DNA of 6,527 nt from JBGOTP01 sp041476545 (GTDB taxonomy: Bacteria; Acidobacteriota; Vicinamibacteria; Vicinamibacterales; CAVVIG01). The translations under genes and the position numbers were made by a program. The notes beneath the pieces are model-generated. The model was given only the letters and a program-made list of their open reading frames with translations. It had not been told where the DNA came from and made no database searches. The stretch's first letter is position 1; each line of letters starts with the position of its first letter. Where the stretch lies: assembly GCA_041476545.1 (NCBI GenBank), contig JBGOTP010000291.1, forward strand, positions 1-6,527. The letters run 5' to 3'. Positions 6,318 through 6,527 of the stretch are shown here, piece by piece.

Positions 6318-6527
6318 TCAGAAGTCCGTTCGAACACGAACGGCGACGCTCCGCGGTGCGGGAAGCGCGGTCCCTGAAAACAGTCCCGCGAAGTTGATGA
6401 CATCGAATCGATTGGTGAGGTTCCGCACGTCGGCCTGCAATCGGACGTTGTGCCTCGAACTCTTTGCGAGGATGACGCCCACGGATGCATCCAACGTGAG
6501 CGACGGCCGCACCCGTCCCGTTTCGAA
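6318..6527 (-). CDS. TonB-dependent outer-membrane receptor, C-terminal end (partial)
   Basis: The minus strand is open from the window edge to a TGA at 6318-6320, giving the last 69 residues of a longer protein. The sequence reads as the final beta strands of a TonB-dependent receptor: SLTLDASVGV, then VRLQADVRNLTNRFDVINF, then GLFSG, ending RSVAVRVRTDF. NLTN-FDVINF-GLFSGT-PRS resembles Acidobacteriota-type receptors, and the terminal Phe is the outer-membrane barrel signal recognised by BamA. Such receptors import large substrates such as siderophores or glycans using TonB energy; the substrate cannot be told from this end. A 5' start is not in the window. An internal GTG at 6512 is not a real start, because the frame continues upstream of it. 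The gene converges on the esterase, with a strong hairpin just past its stop. Confidence 0.85.
   Translation of the reverse strand, partial: FETGRVRPSLTLDASVGVILAKSSRHNVRLQADVRNLTNRFDVINFAGLFSGTALPAPRSVAVRVRTDF

Overview
The window is GC-rich and reads like chromosomal DNA of an environmental, diderm (outer-membrane) bacterium. Three things suggest Acidobacteriota, perhaps Vicinamibacteria: the C-terminal signature of the partial TonB-dependent receptor, the Gln/Arg/Gly/Pro-rich N-terminus of the secreted esterase, and the style of the palindromic and short tandem repeats between genes. That taxonomic placement is inference from family resemblance, not a search result.

Layout from left to right. 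Positions 1-216 hold no gene I can recognise, only a weak terminator-like hairpin. Positions 217-576 hold a decayed IS3-family transposase in which the start of OrfA is joined in frame to an internal piece of OrfB, so most of the element is missing. A plausible sigma70-type promoter lies in the tail of this remnant. Next come two translationally coupled genes (623-2350 and 2347-4254, overlapping as ATGA) for the two halves of a heterodimeric type IV ABC exporter of the YheI/YheH (BmrC/BmrD, TM287/TM288) kind. Their ATP sites are clearly asymmetric. A 9-bp tandem repeat begins on the stop codon of the second half. A secreted type-B carboxylesterase follows (4449-6104). Its 3' side carries a compact 109-bp mosaic of hairpins with near-perfect inverted ends, then a strong hairpin. 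The last feature, on the minus strand and cut by the window edge, is the C-terminal end of a TonB-dependent outer-membrane receptor, convergent with the esterase.

How the genes work together: the two ABC proteins almost certainly form one inner-membrane drug or lipid exporter, expressed as an operon. The esterase is probably periplasmic or secreted and has its own leader region; nothing in the sequence ties it functionally to the exporter. The receptor fragment belongs to another transcription unit entering from the right. I found no tRNA, rRNA, CRISPR array, phage gene or defence system. The most distinctive content is the intergenic repeat structure and the transposase remnant abutting the ABC operon. 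I do not see convincing evidence of a wholly new system.
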